A DNA stretch of 51,673 nt, from assembly GCA_026225095.1 (NCBI GenBank), contig JAMFSC010000033.1:1-51673 (forward strand), read 5' to 3'. Shown in pieces: positions 15,540 through 24,370 of this stretch; the first letter of the stretch is position 1; every line of letters begins with the position of its first letter. The DNA comes from a bacterium. GTDB lineage: Bacteria > Acidobacteriota > Terriglobia > Terriglobales > Acidobacteriaceae. The notes under the pieces are model-generated. The model had not been told where the DNA came from. It did no database searches and worked only from the letters and a program-made list of their open reading frames with translations. Made by a program: the position numbers and the translations under genes.

Positions 15540-18500
15540 ATGACCTTCCAACGCAACGTCCAGAGGTGTGTCACCCTCTTTCTCGCCCTCGGTTTGAGCG
15601 CCTTCGCCCACTCCCAGTCCACCACCCAGGGAGCCATCTCCGGCACCGTCTTCGATGCCACCGACGCCGCAGTGCCCAACGCCACCGTCCTCATCCACAA
15701 CGACGGGACCAACGCCGACATCAATCTCGTCAGCGATTCCAGCGGCTTCTACAAGGCCCCCCAGCTCGCCCCCGGAACCTACACGGTCACCATCAGCGCC
15801 TCCGGCTTCTCTGCCCAGCGCTCCTCGAACGTCGTCGTTCAGGTCAATCTCGTCACCGAAGTCAACCCGCACCTCCAGCTCGGCACCACCAGCCAGGTGG
15901 TCGAGGTCACGGCCGACGTCCCCGTCCTCAAGTTCGACACACCCTCCTACGGCGGCCAGCTCTCGAACACCGAGATCGAAAACATCCCCATCAACAACCG
16001 CCGCTGGTCCTCGCTCTCACTCCTGACCCCCGGCGTCACCAACGATGCCCAGGGCTTCGGACTCATCTCCTTCCGCGCCATCCAGCCCCAGCTCAACAAC
16101 GTCCAGATCGACGGCGCCGACGATAACCAGGTCTTCTACGGCGAAGAGCGCGGTCGCACCCGCGCAGGCTACTCCACCTCCCAGACCGCCATCCGCGAGT
16201 TCCAGATCAACACCGGCGTCTACTCCGCCGAGTTCGGTCGAGCCGTCGGAGGCGTCATCAACTCTGTCACCAAGAGCGGAACCAACCAGATCCACGGCGA
16301 AGCCTACTTCTACCACCGCGACCAGCAGTGGGGCGCCAAGAACAACTTCGTCTTCAAGACCCTCTACGACACCGCCACCAGCACCGCCACCCAGCAGCAC
16401 TACAAGGCCAAGGACAAGCGCAACCAGTACGGTTTCGGTGTCGGCGGTCCCCTCATCAAGGACAAACTCTTCTTCTTCTACGCGTTCGACCAGTTCCGCC
16501 GCGTCTTCCCCGGAACCGCCCAGGCCTCCACCACCGGCTTCTACGCCGATCCGACCGCAGCACAGCAAACGACCCTCGCCACGCGCCTCAGCAATAGCAC
16601 CGGAGCCCCCGTTACCGCCGCTCAGGCTCTCGCCACCTACCGCAACTACGTCAGCATCCTGAACACCGATCTCGGCCCCGTCTCGCGCATCGGCTTCCAG
16701 ATCATCAACACCCCCAAGCTCGACTACACCATCAACGACAAGAATCACGTCAGCGTCCTGTACCATCGCCTCCGCTGGGATTCGCCAGGCGGCGTCCAGA
16801 CCCAGTCCGTCAATAATTACGGAACCGACGGCTTCGGCAACGACTTCGTCAAGCTCGACTACACTCTCGCCAAGCTCGATTCGCTCATCGGCTCCCGCAT
16901 CGCCAATGAGCTCCGCTACCAATATGGCCGCGAGCTCAACTACGAGACCGCCCAGGCCAACAGCGCCTTCACCAACAAGTACCTCGTCAATCCCCAGGGC
17001 GTCGCCCCCCAGGTCACCACCAACGGCGGCAACGCCTTCATCACCGGCCAGCCCTACTACGCCTTCCGCCCCGCTCTGCCCGATGAGCGCAAGTGGCAGA
17101 TCGGCGACTCCGCCAGCGTCCAGTTCGGCAAGAACAACGTGAAGTTCGGAGTCGACGTCGTCCACAACTACGACATCAACAATACCCTCGGCTTCAGCGG
17201 CTACTCGCCCAACGGAACCTTCACCTACGCCACCCAGCTCGACTATATCTCCGACCTTGCCGTCGGCAACTCCAGCGCCTTTACCGTGGCCAAGCACGGC
17301 GCCTGCGGAACTGTCGCCGCTCCCGTCGGCTGCTACCAGACCTTTCGCGAGACGGTCGGCCCGTCCACCTTCGATCTCGCTACCGTCGACTACGGCATCT
17401 TCCTCCAGGACGACTGGAAGATCACCCCACGCCTAGCCCTCAACCTCGGCGTCCGTTACGACTACGAGTCCATTCCCGACGCCTACCCAAACCTGATCGT
17501 CTCCAACTTCGCGCCCAGCGCCAATAAGATCAGCGACAAGAACAATGTCGCCCCCCGCCTCGGATTCGCCTGGGATCCCTTCGGCCTCGGCAAGACGACC
17601 GTTCGCGGAGGCTTCGGCATGTACTATGGACGCATCCCCAACGTGAACATCCTCAGCGCCCGCTTCAGCACCGGTTCCACCAACGGCCAGCTCAGCTACT
17701 CCGCCACGCCGACCGCAGCCACACCTCTGCTCGGCCTGACTCCCACCTCCATCTCGTCCATCCCGGATATCCAGTACATCAGCTCCAACCTGCAAAACCC
17801 CTACACCGAGCAGTTCGACTTCGCCGTCCAGCAGGATCTTGGCTGGAACACGGTCCTCTCCGTCAGCTACCTCGGCTCTCTCGGCAAGGAACTCCCCAAC
17901 AGCCTCAACCTCAATCTCGACCCTACCAAGACCTATAACGTCAACTACGTCGCCACCGCCGGAACCAACGGCTCCTGCGGCCCCCTGGTCTGCGGCAGTG
18001 TGATCACCCAGAAGGTCTACGGCCAGCGCGCAGTGGGCCAGACGGCAGCCACGACCCTCAACCCGGCCTACAACAACATCTACGCCGGCGTCAGCAACGT
18101 CAACTCCAGTTACAACGCCCTCACCGTCGAGGTGCAGAAGCGCGCCAACAAATACATCAGCTACGACGCCAACTACACCTGGTCGCACGCGCTCGACTTC
18201 AACCAGACGTCCGTCACCGGCTTCAGCAGCAATAACTGGTTCGATCCCTACGCCAACGCCCGTTCCAACTACGGCAACTCCTACCTCAACGTCAAGCACC
18301 GCGCCGTCGGCTGGGCCATCTTCAACATCCCCGGAGCCGGCAGCAACCACTATGTCCGGTCCGTCACCAGCGGCTGGTCCATCAAGCCCGCCCTGCAGGT
18401 CCAGTCCGGTCTGCCCTACAGCGCATCCGCCAGCCCCACCCCCGCCGGACAGTGCACCTCTGCCGCTGTCGGCACAACGCCTGCTTGTTTGACAGCCAAC

Positions 18501-18854
18501 AACACCGGCCTCGCCGGAACCGGCGTCACCTACATCCCTCAGATCGGCCGCAACACCTTCACCTATCCCCGCGATATCTCGCTCGACCTCCGCATCCAGA
18601 GGGACTTCAAGCTGAGCGATCGCTTCAACTTCCAGGTCATCGCCGAATCCTTCAACGTCGCCAACCACCAGAACGTCACCGGCATCAACACCACGGCCTT
18701 TAGCGCCGGGACCACAACCCCCGCCGCAACCACCGCGTCCACCCCGGTCCAGCAACTCGTCTACTCCTCCACCTTCGGAGCCGTCACCAACTCCAACAAC
18801 AACTACGCCTACGGCCCCCGCACCATCCAGGCCGGCGGACGTCTGTTCTTCTAA
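15540..18854 (+). CDS. Oar-like TonB-dependent outer-membrane receptor with carboxypeptidase-regulatory-like domain (2)
   Basis: A 1,104-residue protein. The start at 15540 is set by AGGAG 6 nt upstream and a signal peptide (about 1-26, LFLALGLSAFAHSQ). Domains: carboxypeptidase-regulatory-like sandwich (about 30-115), plug-like part with IDGADDNQVFYGEERGR and the FGRAVGGVINSVTKSGTN motif common to Oar proteins, then a beta barrel to the terminal Phe-Phe. It is clearly paralogous to the next gene: both carry AIREF, SAxxG..GGxxxxVTxSG, and a GLAPQVT/GVAPQVT segment in the barrel. The substrate is unknown. Confidence 0.9.
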   Translation: MTFQRNVQRCVTLFLALGLSAFAHSQSTTQGAISGTVFDATDAAVPNATVLIHNDGTNADINLVSDSSGFYKAPQLAPGTYTVTISASGFSAQRSSNVVVQVNLVTEVNPHLQLGTTSQVVEVTADVPVLKFDTPSYGGQLSNTEIENIPINNRRWSSLSLLTPGVTNDAQGFGLISFRAIQPQLNNVQIDGADDNQVFYGEERGRTRAGYSTSQTAIREFQINTGVYSAEFGRAVGGVINSVTKSGTNQIHGEAYFYHRDQQWGAKNNFVFKTLYDTATSTATQQHYKAKDKRNQYGFGVGGPLIKDKLFFFYAFDQFRRVFPGTAQASTTGFYADPTAAQQTTLATRLSNSTGAPVTAAQALATYRNYVSILNTDLGPVSRIGFQIINTPKLDYTINDKNHVSVLYHRLRWDSPGGVQTQSVNNYGTDGFGNDFVKLDYTLAKLDSLIGSRIANELRYQYGRELNYETAQANSAFTNKYLVNPQGVAPQVTTNGGNAFITGQPYYAFRPALPDERKWQIGDSASVQFGKNNVKFGVDVVHNYDINNTLGFSGYSPNGTFTYATQLDYISDLAVGNSSAFTVAKHGACGTVAAPVGCYQTFRETVGPSTFDLATVDYGIFLQDDWKITPRLALNLGVRYDYESIPDAYPNLIVSNFAPSANKISDKNNVAPRLGFAWDPFGLGKTTVRGGFGMYYGRIPNVNILSARFSTGSTNGQLSYSATPTAATPLLGLTPTSISSIPDIQYISSNLQNPYTEQFDFAVQQDLGWNTVLSVSYLGSLGKELPNSLNLNLDPTKTYNVNYVATAGTNGSCGPLVCGSVITQKVYGQRAVGQTAATTLNPAYNNIYAGVSNVNSSYNALTVEVQKRANKYISYDANYTWSHALDFNQTSVTGFSSNNWFDPYANARSNYGNSYLNVKHRAVGWAIFNIPGAGSNHYVRSVTSGWSIKPALQVQSGLPYSASASPTPAGQCTSAAVGTTPACLTANNTGLAGTGVTYIPQIGRNTFTYPRDISLDLRIQRDFKLSDRFNFQVIAESFNVANHQNVTGINTTAFSAGTTTPAATTASTPVQQLVYSSTFGAVTNSNNNYAYGPRTIQAGGRLFF

Positions 18855-18872
18855 CCCCGCCCCATCCACTTC

Positions 18873-18898
18873 AAGGTGGCAGCCCCGGCTGCCACCTT
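18873..18898 (+). terminator. Hairpin after Oar-like gene 2
   Basis: Arms AAGGTGGCAGC (18873-18883) and GCTGCCACCTT (18888-18898) with a CCCG loop, 18 nt after the stop codon, followed by CCTGTTTCTCC. A likely Rho-independent terminator or attenuator before the next receptor gene. Confidence 0.7.
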
Positions 18899-19023
18899 CC
18901 TGTTTCTCCACTCCACGCAGCGCTCTTTCGACCGCTGTCCAGTTTTTCCTTACAACGGCCCATCTTGTGCACGCCGAAAATCACCGTTTTCTCCTGATCG
19001 CTGCCCCTGCCGAGAGGAGTTTC

Positions 19024-22000
19024 ATGCGCCAAAGCCCGCTCCGATGGGCCCTCCCCCTCCCCGTCTTCCTCCTCGCAACCCTCACCCTCCCCGCCCAGAC
19101 CGCCACCTCCGGAGCCATCTCCGCCCATCTCCCCCCCTCCTTCGGCTCACCCGTAGATGCCCGGATTACGGCCATAAACCAGGAAACCGGCCTCATCCTC
19201 CAGGCCCCCATCTCCCCAACCGGCGACCTCCTCCTCACCCCGCTCCCCCCGGGCGAGTACACCGTCGACCTCTCCGGTCCCGACCTCCCGCCCCGCCATC
19301 AGGACCACGTCCACGTCTCCCTCGGCACCGTAACCCCTTTAGAATTAATCACCACCCCACCCCAACCCACCATTCTCGACCTCTCCCCCACCCTCCAGGC
19401 CAACCCCGACTCCGACGCAGAAGGCGAATCCCTCCCCAGCTTCCGCGGCCTCCCCGCCAGCCAGAACAGCCTCCTCCTCGACGGAGCCGACCTCACCCGC
19501 TCCTTCACCCTCACCCCCACCGGCAGCGGCTCCCCCATCGAACCCACCACCACCGACCCCGAAGACGATACGGACGACGGGGCTACCTCCCGCACGACCT
19601 CCACCCGATCCGTCCGCTCTGCAGCCGTCCCCTTCACCTTCGTCCGCTCCGCCATCCGCGAGTTTCACCTCACCGGCGACACCTATTCCGCGCTCTACGG
19701 CAGCGCCCCCGGCGGAATCCTCACCGCCGTCACCCGCTCCGGGGCGAAACATCTCCACGGCCAGGCCTTCCTCCTCGTCCGCAACAGCGCCATCGCCGCC
19801 ACCGACCCCTTCGCCATCGCCACCACCTACACCAACGGCCTCTCCACCAGCGCCGCCGTCAAACCCCAGGACGCCCGCCAGCAGTTCGGAGCTAACCTGG
19901 GCGGCCCCATCCCCTCCCGCCTCCCTCTCTTCTTCTTCTTCGCCGTCGACGCCCAGCGGCGCAACTTCCCAGCCATCTCCTCCCCGCTCGACCCCAACTT
20001 CTACAATCTCACCCCAACCCAGCAAGCCCTCCTGGCCAACCGTGGCGTCCCCCGGCGCAGCACCACCGCAGCCCTCACCTATCTCAACTCCCTCACCGGC
20101 CCCACCCCCCGCCGGACCGACGGAGCCGTCGAGTTCCTCCGCCTCGACGCCCACCCCACCTCCCGCATCTCCACCAGCCTCCAATACAACCGCGCCCGCT
20201 GGAACCAGCCCGCCGCCGTCCTCTCCGCACCGGTCATCTCCCGCGCCCGCGCCAGCTTCGGCAACAGCTCCACCCACGTCGACACCCTCACCGCCTCCCT
20301 CACCCTCCTCCCGACTCCCTCCCTCACAAACGAACTCCGCTTCCAGTACGGCCACGAACTCGAGTCCCAATCCCCCCAGTCGCCCCTCCCCCCGGAGCCC
20401 GCCATCTCCCCCGGAGGCCTCGCCCCCCAGGTCACCATCGGCCCCCAGGGCCTCACCTTCGGAACCCCCGCCTCGCTCGGCCGCTCGGCCTACCCCGACG
20501 AGCACCGCATCCAATTCACCGAACTCGTCTCCATCACCCACCGGCGCCACCATCTGCAGACCGGCGCCGACTTCGCCGCCACCCAGACCTTCACCAACGC
20601 CCTCCCCAACCAGCAGGGCACCTTCCAGTACGACAGCGTCCCCACCACCCCCGGCCGCGCCGGAGGCCTCGTCGACTGGATCACCGACTATACCTTCGAC
20701 GTCAACGCCTACCCCAACGGAGCCTGCCCCTCCATCGCCTCCCCCATCCATCTCTTCTGCTTCCGCTCCTTCACCCAGAGCTTCGGCCAGCAGACCGTAG
20801 CCTTCAAAACCCAGCAATGGGCTGGCTTCGCCCAGGACACCATCACCCTCCGCCCCGGCCTCACCCTCCACGCCGGCCTCCGCTACGACTACCAGCACCT
20901 GCCCCTCCCCCAACAGCCCAATCTCGCCCTCGACGCCCTCTTTGGCACCCAGGCCTCCACCTCCGTCTTTCCCGAAGACCGCAACAACCTCGCCCCCCGC
21001 ATCGCCCTCTCCTGGCAGCCCCTCGGCCCCCGCAAGGGAACCATCCGCGCCGGGTACGGCCTCTTCTACGGTCGAGTCCCCGGAGCGACCATCCGCTCCG
21101 CCCTCCTTAACACCGACCTCCCCACCTCCACCACCCACATCCGCATCCTCCCCGGCACCATCACCAACTGCCCCCAGATCACCTCGCAGAACCAGGGCTT
21201 CGGCTATCCCTGTGCCTACCTCACCTCCCCCGCCTCCGCCCTGTCGAACTCCACGTCCGCCACCGCTTTCTCCCTCCGCTTCCGCCTTCCCGCCGTCCAG
21301 CAAGCGTCGCTGGCCTTCGAACGCGAACTCCCTGGCGGAATCGAAGTCGCCGCAACCTACCGCCTCAACCTCGACCGCCAGCTCCCCAGCTCCACCGACC
21401 TCAACATCGCGCCCTCGCCCACCCTCGCGACCTACCGACTCCAGGGCGGCCTCGAGTCCCCCGGAATCCAGGATGGCGAAACCTTCGTTCTCCCCCTTTA
21501 CACCAACCGTCTCACCTCCATCGTCGGCCCCGTCACCTCCATTACCTCCACCGCCAACGCCATCTACCACGGGGCCACCCTCGAGCTTCGCCGCTCCACC
21601 CGCACCATCGCCTTCTTCGGCCTCTTCACCTGGTCCAAGGCCACCGACTTCAATCCCTCCCAGGGTGCTACCCCCGGCACCAGCACCCACCTCGACCCCT
21701 TCAACTCCCGTTACGACAAGGCCCTCTCCAACCTCAACTTTCCCTCCCGCCTCGTGGTCAACGTAGCCTGGCACCCCCACCTCAACGCCGAATCCCGAGG
21801 ACTCCGCCTAGCCTCCAACGGCTGGACCCTCACCCCCATCCTCACCGTCCGCAGCGGAGCCCCTTACTCTCTCACCCTCTCCGGAGGCACCCGTCTCCCC
21901 GGCGGCAGCCAGAGCCTCAACGGCTCCGGAGGCTCGCTCTATCTCCCCACCGTCGGCCGCAACACCCTCCGCCTTCCTGCCGCTACCAATCTCGATCTCC

Positions 22001-22275
22001 GCCTCGCCCGTACCGTCAGCCTGCGAGAGTCTCTCCGCCTCCACCTCTCCGCCGAGGCCTACAACCTGGACAATCACGTCAACCTCGCCGGCATCACCCA
22101 GCGCGCCTACCTCGTTGGAACCACCGTAGCCGGCACTACCCCCCTCGTCTTCCAGGACGCCGCCACCATCGCCGCCGAGGGCCTCAACACCCGCCCTTTC
22201 GGAGCCTTCACCGATGCCGGCTCCAGCCAGGCCCGAGCCCGCGAGCTCCAATTCGGCCTCCGCCTCGACTTCTAA
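19024..22275 (+). CDS. Oar-like TonB-dependent outer-membrane receptor (3), tandem paralogue
   Basis: A 1,083-residue protein. The ATG at 19024 is chosen because AGGAG (19015-19019) lies 4 nt upstream and a signal peptide follows (MRQSPLRWALPLPVFLLATL, cleavage near PAQTA). Domains: a shortened carboxypeptidase-regulatory-like region (about 27-110), a plug-like region with LLLDGADLTRSF and GGILTAVTRSGAKHLHGQ, and a beta barrel to the terminal Phe (LRLDF). It shares the architecture and several motifs with the gene just upstream, so the pair arose by tandem duplication followed by strong divergence. Third codon positions are extremely C-rich. A terminator-like stem separates the pair, so separate regulation is possible. 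Confidence 0.85.
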   Translation: MRQSPLRWALPLPVFLLATLTLPAQTATSGAISAHLPPSFGSPVDARITAINQETGLILQAPISPTGDLLLTPLPPGEYTVDLSGPDLPPRHQDHVHVSLGTVTPLELITTPPQPTILDLSPTLQANPDSDAEGESLPSFRGLPASQNSLLLDGADLTRSFTLTPTGSGSPIEPTTTDPEDDTDDGATSRTTSTRSVRSAAVPFTFVRSAIREFHLTGDTYSALYGSAPGGILTAVTRSGAKHLHGQAFLLVRNSAIAATDPFAIATTYTNGLSTSAAVKPQDARQQFGANLGGPIPSRLPLFFFFAVDAQRRNFPAISSPLDPNFYNLTPTQQALLANRGVPRRSTTAALTYLNSLTGPTPRRTDGAVEFLRLDAHPTSRISTSLQYNRARWNQPAAVLSAPVISRARASFGNSSTHVDTLTASLTLLPTPSLTNELRFQYGHELESQSPQSPLPPEPAISPGGLAPQVTIGPQGLTFGTPASLGRSAYPDEHRIQFTELVSITHRRHHLQTGADFAATQTFTNALPNQQGTFQYDSVPTTPGRAGGLVDWITDYTFDVNAYPNGACPSIASPIHLFCFRSFTQSFGQQTVAFKTQQWAGFAQDTITLRPGLTLHAGLRYDYQHLPLPQQPNLALDALFGTQASTSVFPEDRNNLAPRIALSWQPLGPRKGTIRAGYGLFYGRVPGATIRSALLNTDLPTSTTHIRILPGTITNCPQITSQNQGFGYPCAYLTSPASALSNSTSATAFSLRFRLPAVQQASLAFERELPGGIEVAATYRLNLDRQLPSSTDLNIAPSPTLATYRLQGGLESPGIQDGETFVLPLYTNRLTSIVGPVTSITSTANAIYHGATLELRRSTRTIAFFGLFTWSKATDFNPSQGATPGTSTHLDPFNSRYDKALSNLNFPSRLVVNVAWHPHLNAESRGLRLASNGWTLTPILTVRSGAPYSLTLSGGTRLPGGSQSLNGSGGSLYLPTVGRNTLRLPAATNLDLRLARTVSLRESLRLHLSAEAYNLDNHVNLAGITQRAYLVGTTVAGTTPLVFQDAATIAAEGLNTRPFGAFTDAGSSQARARELQFGLRLDF

Positions 22276-22290
22276 CCTCAAATCTTCCTT

Positions 22291-22372
22291 GCGACCAACG
22301 GGAGCACCACGCGAAGCGGCATACAAGGCACGAAGTGCCCGCCACACGCGAAGTGGGCCTGTCCGGCAGGAC
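22291..22372. repeat. Intergenic triple-hairpin repeat, family B, copy 3 (most complete)
   Basis: Starts GCGACCAACGGGAGCACCA, then CACGCGAAGCGGC, GGCACGAAGTGCC, CACGCGAAGTGGG and GTCCGGCAGGAC stems. It lies 15 nt after Oar-like gene 3. The last two stems match copy 2 and the first part matches copy 1, so the three copies define one element of about 80 nt. Confidence 0.75.
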
Positions 22373-22446
22373 AAATAACTCCCTCCCACCAGTTCTTTGT
22401 CAAAATCCCGCATCCAACCCGGTACACTGCACGGAGTACGCTCCCC

Positions 22447-23430
22447 ATGGGAATCCTCGGCATCATCGCGCATCACGGTTATGCCGTCACTGCCATCGTC
22501 CTCTTCCTCTCCTCGGCGGGTCTGCCCCTGCCGATCTCCATCGTCCTGCTCGGAGCCGGAGCCGCCTCCCACAACGGCGTCCTCAACTACGCCATCGTCC
22601 TCCCTCTCGCCTGGGCCTCCGCCCTCGCCGGTGATTCCGTCCTCTATTTCGGTGGCAAATACACCGGCTGGTGGCTCCTCTCCGGCCTCTGCAGCATGTC
22701 CACCAACCCTGAACACTGCATCTTCCGCTCGGCAGAGTACTTCTACCGCCGCGGCCCCCGCACCCTGCTCTTCTCGAAGTTCATCCCCGGCGTCGGCTCC
22801 ATGGCCGCCCCCCTCGCCGGCTCCCTCAACATGCGCTACTCCCGCTTTCTGCGCATGGATGCCATCGGAGTCTTCCTCTACGTCGCTGCTTACTCCCTCG
22901 CCGGCTTCCTGTTCAGCGCCTTCATCAACGATATCGTCCACTGGATCCAGGCCCTCGGCCACGCCGTCACCGTCTTCGTCCTGCTCCTCGTTGTCCTCTA
23001 CGCGGCGATGATCGTCATCAACCGCATCCGCAACCGTAAGTACCGGCTCATCGAGCGCGTCAGCGCCGCCACGCTCCACGAGCGCCTCCAGGTCACCGAC
23101 CCCGACAAGCTCTACATCATCGCGGACGTCCGCTCCCACGGCTACTACGATCCCGGCGGCCACCGCATCAAGAACTCCATCCGCGTCGAACCCAGCCGGC
23201 TCAAGGAAGAGCTCATCGCCCTGCGCGAGTTCATGCAGCCTGAGTGCGAGATCTATCTCTACTGCTCCTGCATCAAGGACACCACGTCGGTCCGCATCGC
23301 CCACATGCTCGAACAGGAAAACTGCAAGACCGCCGTCATCGAGGGTGGGCTGAAGGCCTGGATCAAGGCCGGTGGCCCCACCGAGATGGTTCCCGCGTCC
23401 GACATCGAGCATCTCCCCCGCTTCGACTAA
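22447..23430 (+). CDS. DedA-family (VTT domain) membrane protein fused to a rhodanese domain
   Basis: A 327-residue protein. Residues about 1-200 are a DedA/SNARE-associated (VTT) membrane domain with several helices, including the re-entrant SSAGLPLPISIVLLGAG loop, the YFGGKYTGWW segment and the conserved RGPRTLLFSKFIPGVGS motif. Residues about 215-320 are a rhodanese-like domain (YIIADVRSHGYYDPGGHRI; IYLYCSCIKDTTSVRIAHML; VIEGGLKAWIKAG) with a Cys loop at 273-275. DedA proteins act in undecaprenyl-phosphate or phospholipid recycling; rhodanese domains carry persulfide or sense thiols. The fusion puts the sulfur/thiol module in the cytosol. The start at 22447 fits the first helix. Confidence 0.9.
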   Translation: MGILGIIAHHGYAVTAIVLFLSSAGLPLPISIVLLGAGAASHNGVLNYAIVLPLAWASALAGDSVLYFGGKYTGWWLLSGLCSMSTNPEHCIFRSAEYFYRRGPRTLLFSKFIPGVGSMAAPLAGSLNMRYSRFLRMDAIGVFLYVAAYSLAGFLFSAFINDIVHWIQALGHAVTVFVLLLVVLYAAMIVINRIRNRKYRLIERVSAATLHERLQVTDPDKLYIIADVRSHGYYDPGGHRIKNSIRVEPSRLKEELIALREFMQPECEIYLYCSCIKDTTSVRIAHMLEQENCKTAVIEGGLKAWIKAGGPTEMVPASDIEHLPRFD

Positions 23431-23735
23431 GTACCCCGCTGTAAACAGCGTGCACGTCGTGGGCCGTTGTACGGTAAAACTGGACAGCGGTCACGTTGCA
23501 AACGTGGTGGCGGGTGCGTCTTTATTGGGTGAACATGTTTTCAGGTGCCGTTTCTGTTTTGTGTTGGCCGGACGGGCTCTTTCTCTGCGAAGGGGCTATC
23601 TGGCGCCGAGGTCTTGTCAAGCCTCTCGCGTTTTCAGGAGCAGACCCAAGGACCAGGGCAAAACCAAGGTTTGAGTTAAAACTAACGGAACCATCCCTTC
23701 CTGCCGATAAACACCGTGCCACGGAGGGCAGGATT
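23431..23735. other. 305-nt gap before the PilZ gene
   Basis: No gene is supported. The sequence is lower in G+C than its surroundings, with small stems GCTGTAAACAGC (23440-23451) and CACGTTGCAAACGTG (about 23490-23505), and a run GAGTTAAAACTAAC near 23672 that could belong to a promoter. An open frame continues upstream of the PilZ start to 23496, but its composition is unlike coding sequence here. Confidence 0.5.
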
Positions 23736-24101
23736 ATGACCCAAGAGCAAATCCACGAGCAACGCAAGAGCGAACGCTACACCTACATGGGAGAGGCCAA
23801 GGTTGGCTGGCCCGGATCGGGCGCCCTGCAGACCGCCGAGGTTCTCAACGTCAGCGCGAGCGGCTGCCTCATCCAGGTCGGCTCCCTGAGCGAATATCCC
23901 CTGCGCGCCGTCATTCGCAGCACGTTCGAGTCCGGCGGGTACACCTTCGACTCCCTCGCGACCGTCCGCCGCGTCGATCACGATGGAGCTCTCATCGGAG
24001 TCTCCTTCCTGAATCTCAACCCGCACGCCCGCCTCAACCTCCTGGAACTCATCGCCCACGACGCCGACCCCACCGCGAAGACCAATAGAACCGCGCACTA
24101 A
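23736..24101 (+). CDS. PilZ-domain protein (likely c-di-GMP binding)
   Basis: A 121-residue single-domain protein. The c-di-GMP signature is present in both parts: RKSER (RxxxR) at about residues 10-14 and NVSASG (D/NxSxxG) at about 43-48, followed by the beta barrel (about 50-105, ending GVSFLNL). PilZ proteins bind c-di-GMP and act on motility, polysaccharide or secretion targets. The target is not evident from neighbours (DedA-rhodanese upstream, mnmG downstream). The ATG at 23736 follows GGAGGGCAGGATT, so the 80 codons upstream in the same frame are not included. The tail is polar. Confidence 0.85.
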   Translation: MTQEQIHEQRKSERYTYMGEAKVGWPGSGALQTAEVLNVSASGCLIQVGSLSEYPLRAVIRSTFESGGYTFDSLATVRRVDHDGALIGVSFLNLNPHARLNLLELIAHDADPTAKTNRTAH

Positions 24102-24120
24102 AGCAGATTCGATCAAGGGG

Positions 24121-24216
24121 TTGGGTGCCGTGGCGCTCCGCCCCACCTTAGCGACGATGAGACGTGTCGCGAAGGCGGGGCACCCAACTTTGTGCCATCG
24201 GGCAATCTGCATCTAG
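24121..24216. repeat. Palindromic repeat family A, copy 2 (left direct repeat of mnmG)
   Basis: About 96 nt: TTGGGTGCCGTGGCGCTCC, palindrome arms at 24140-24155 and 24166-24181 (ACCTTAGCGAC / GTCGCGAAGG core), then CACCCAAC and a tail GGCAATCTGCATCTAG. It matches 26447-26541 over its whole length in the same orientation. Confidence 0.85.
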
Positions 24217-24316
24217 ATCGCTGCCCCGCCAACACTGGTAAAATAAATACAGCAGAATCAGAGCAGATGGTCCGGCAACCAGCCGGACTTGCCGGTTTAA
24301 GGACGTCTGAAGGTTT

Positions 24317-24370
24317 GGACCCAGGTCGTTTCCTTTGAAGACTTTGGCGATGAAAGGGGAGAGGGGGGTA
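24317..24370 (+). repeat. Dispersed G-rich repeat, family C, copy 2, supplying the mnmG ribosome-binding region
   Basis: GGAC..AGGTC, TTTGAA.ACTTTG and AAGGGG.GAGGGGGGTA blocks as at 12731-12783. The final A of the repeat is the first base of the mnmG ATG, so GAGAGGGGGG takes the place of the Shine-Dalgarno. Confidence 0.65.

Noticed and set aside
19345..21780. 811-codon minus-strand open frame opposite Oar-like gene 3
   Set aside because: Gly/Glu/Val low-complexity translation; the + strand has a signal peptide, plug motifs and terminal Phe.
23496..23735. 80-codon N-terminal extension of the PilZ protein
   Set aside because: Trp/Cys/Arg-rich text unlike coding sequence here, and the ATG at 23736 has a purine-rich site just upstream.
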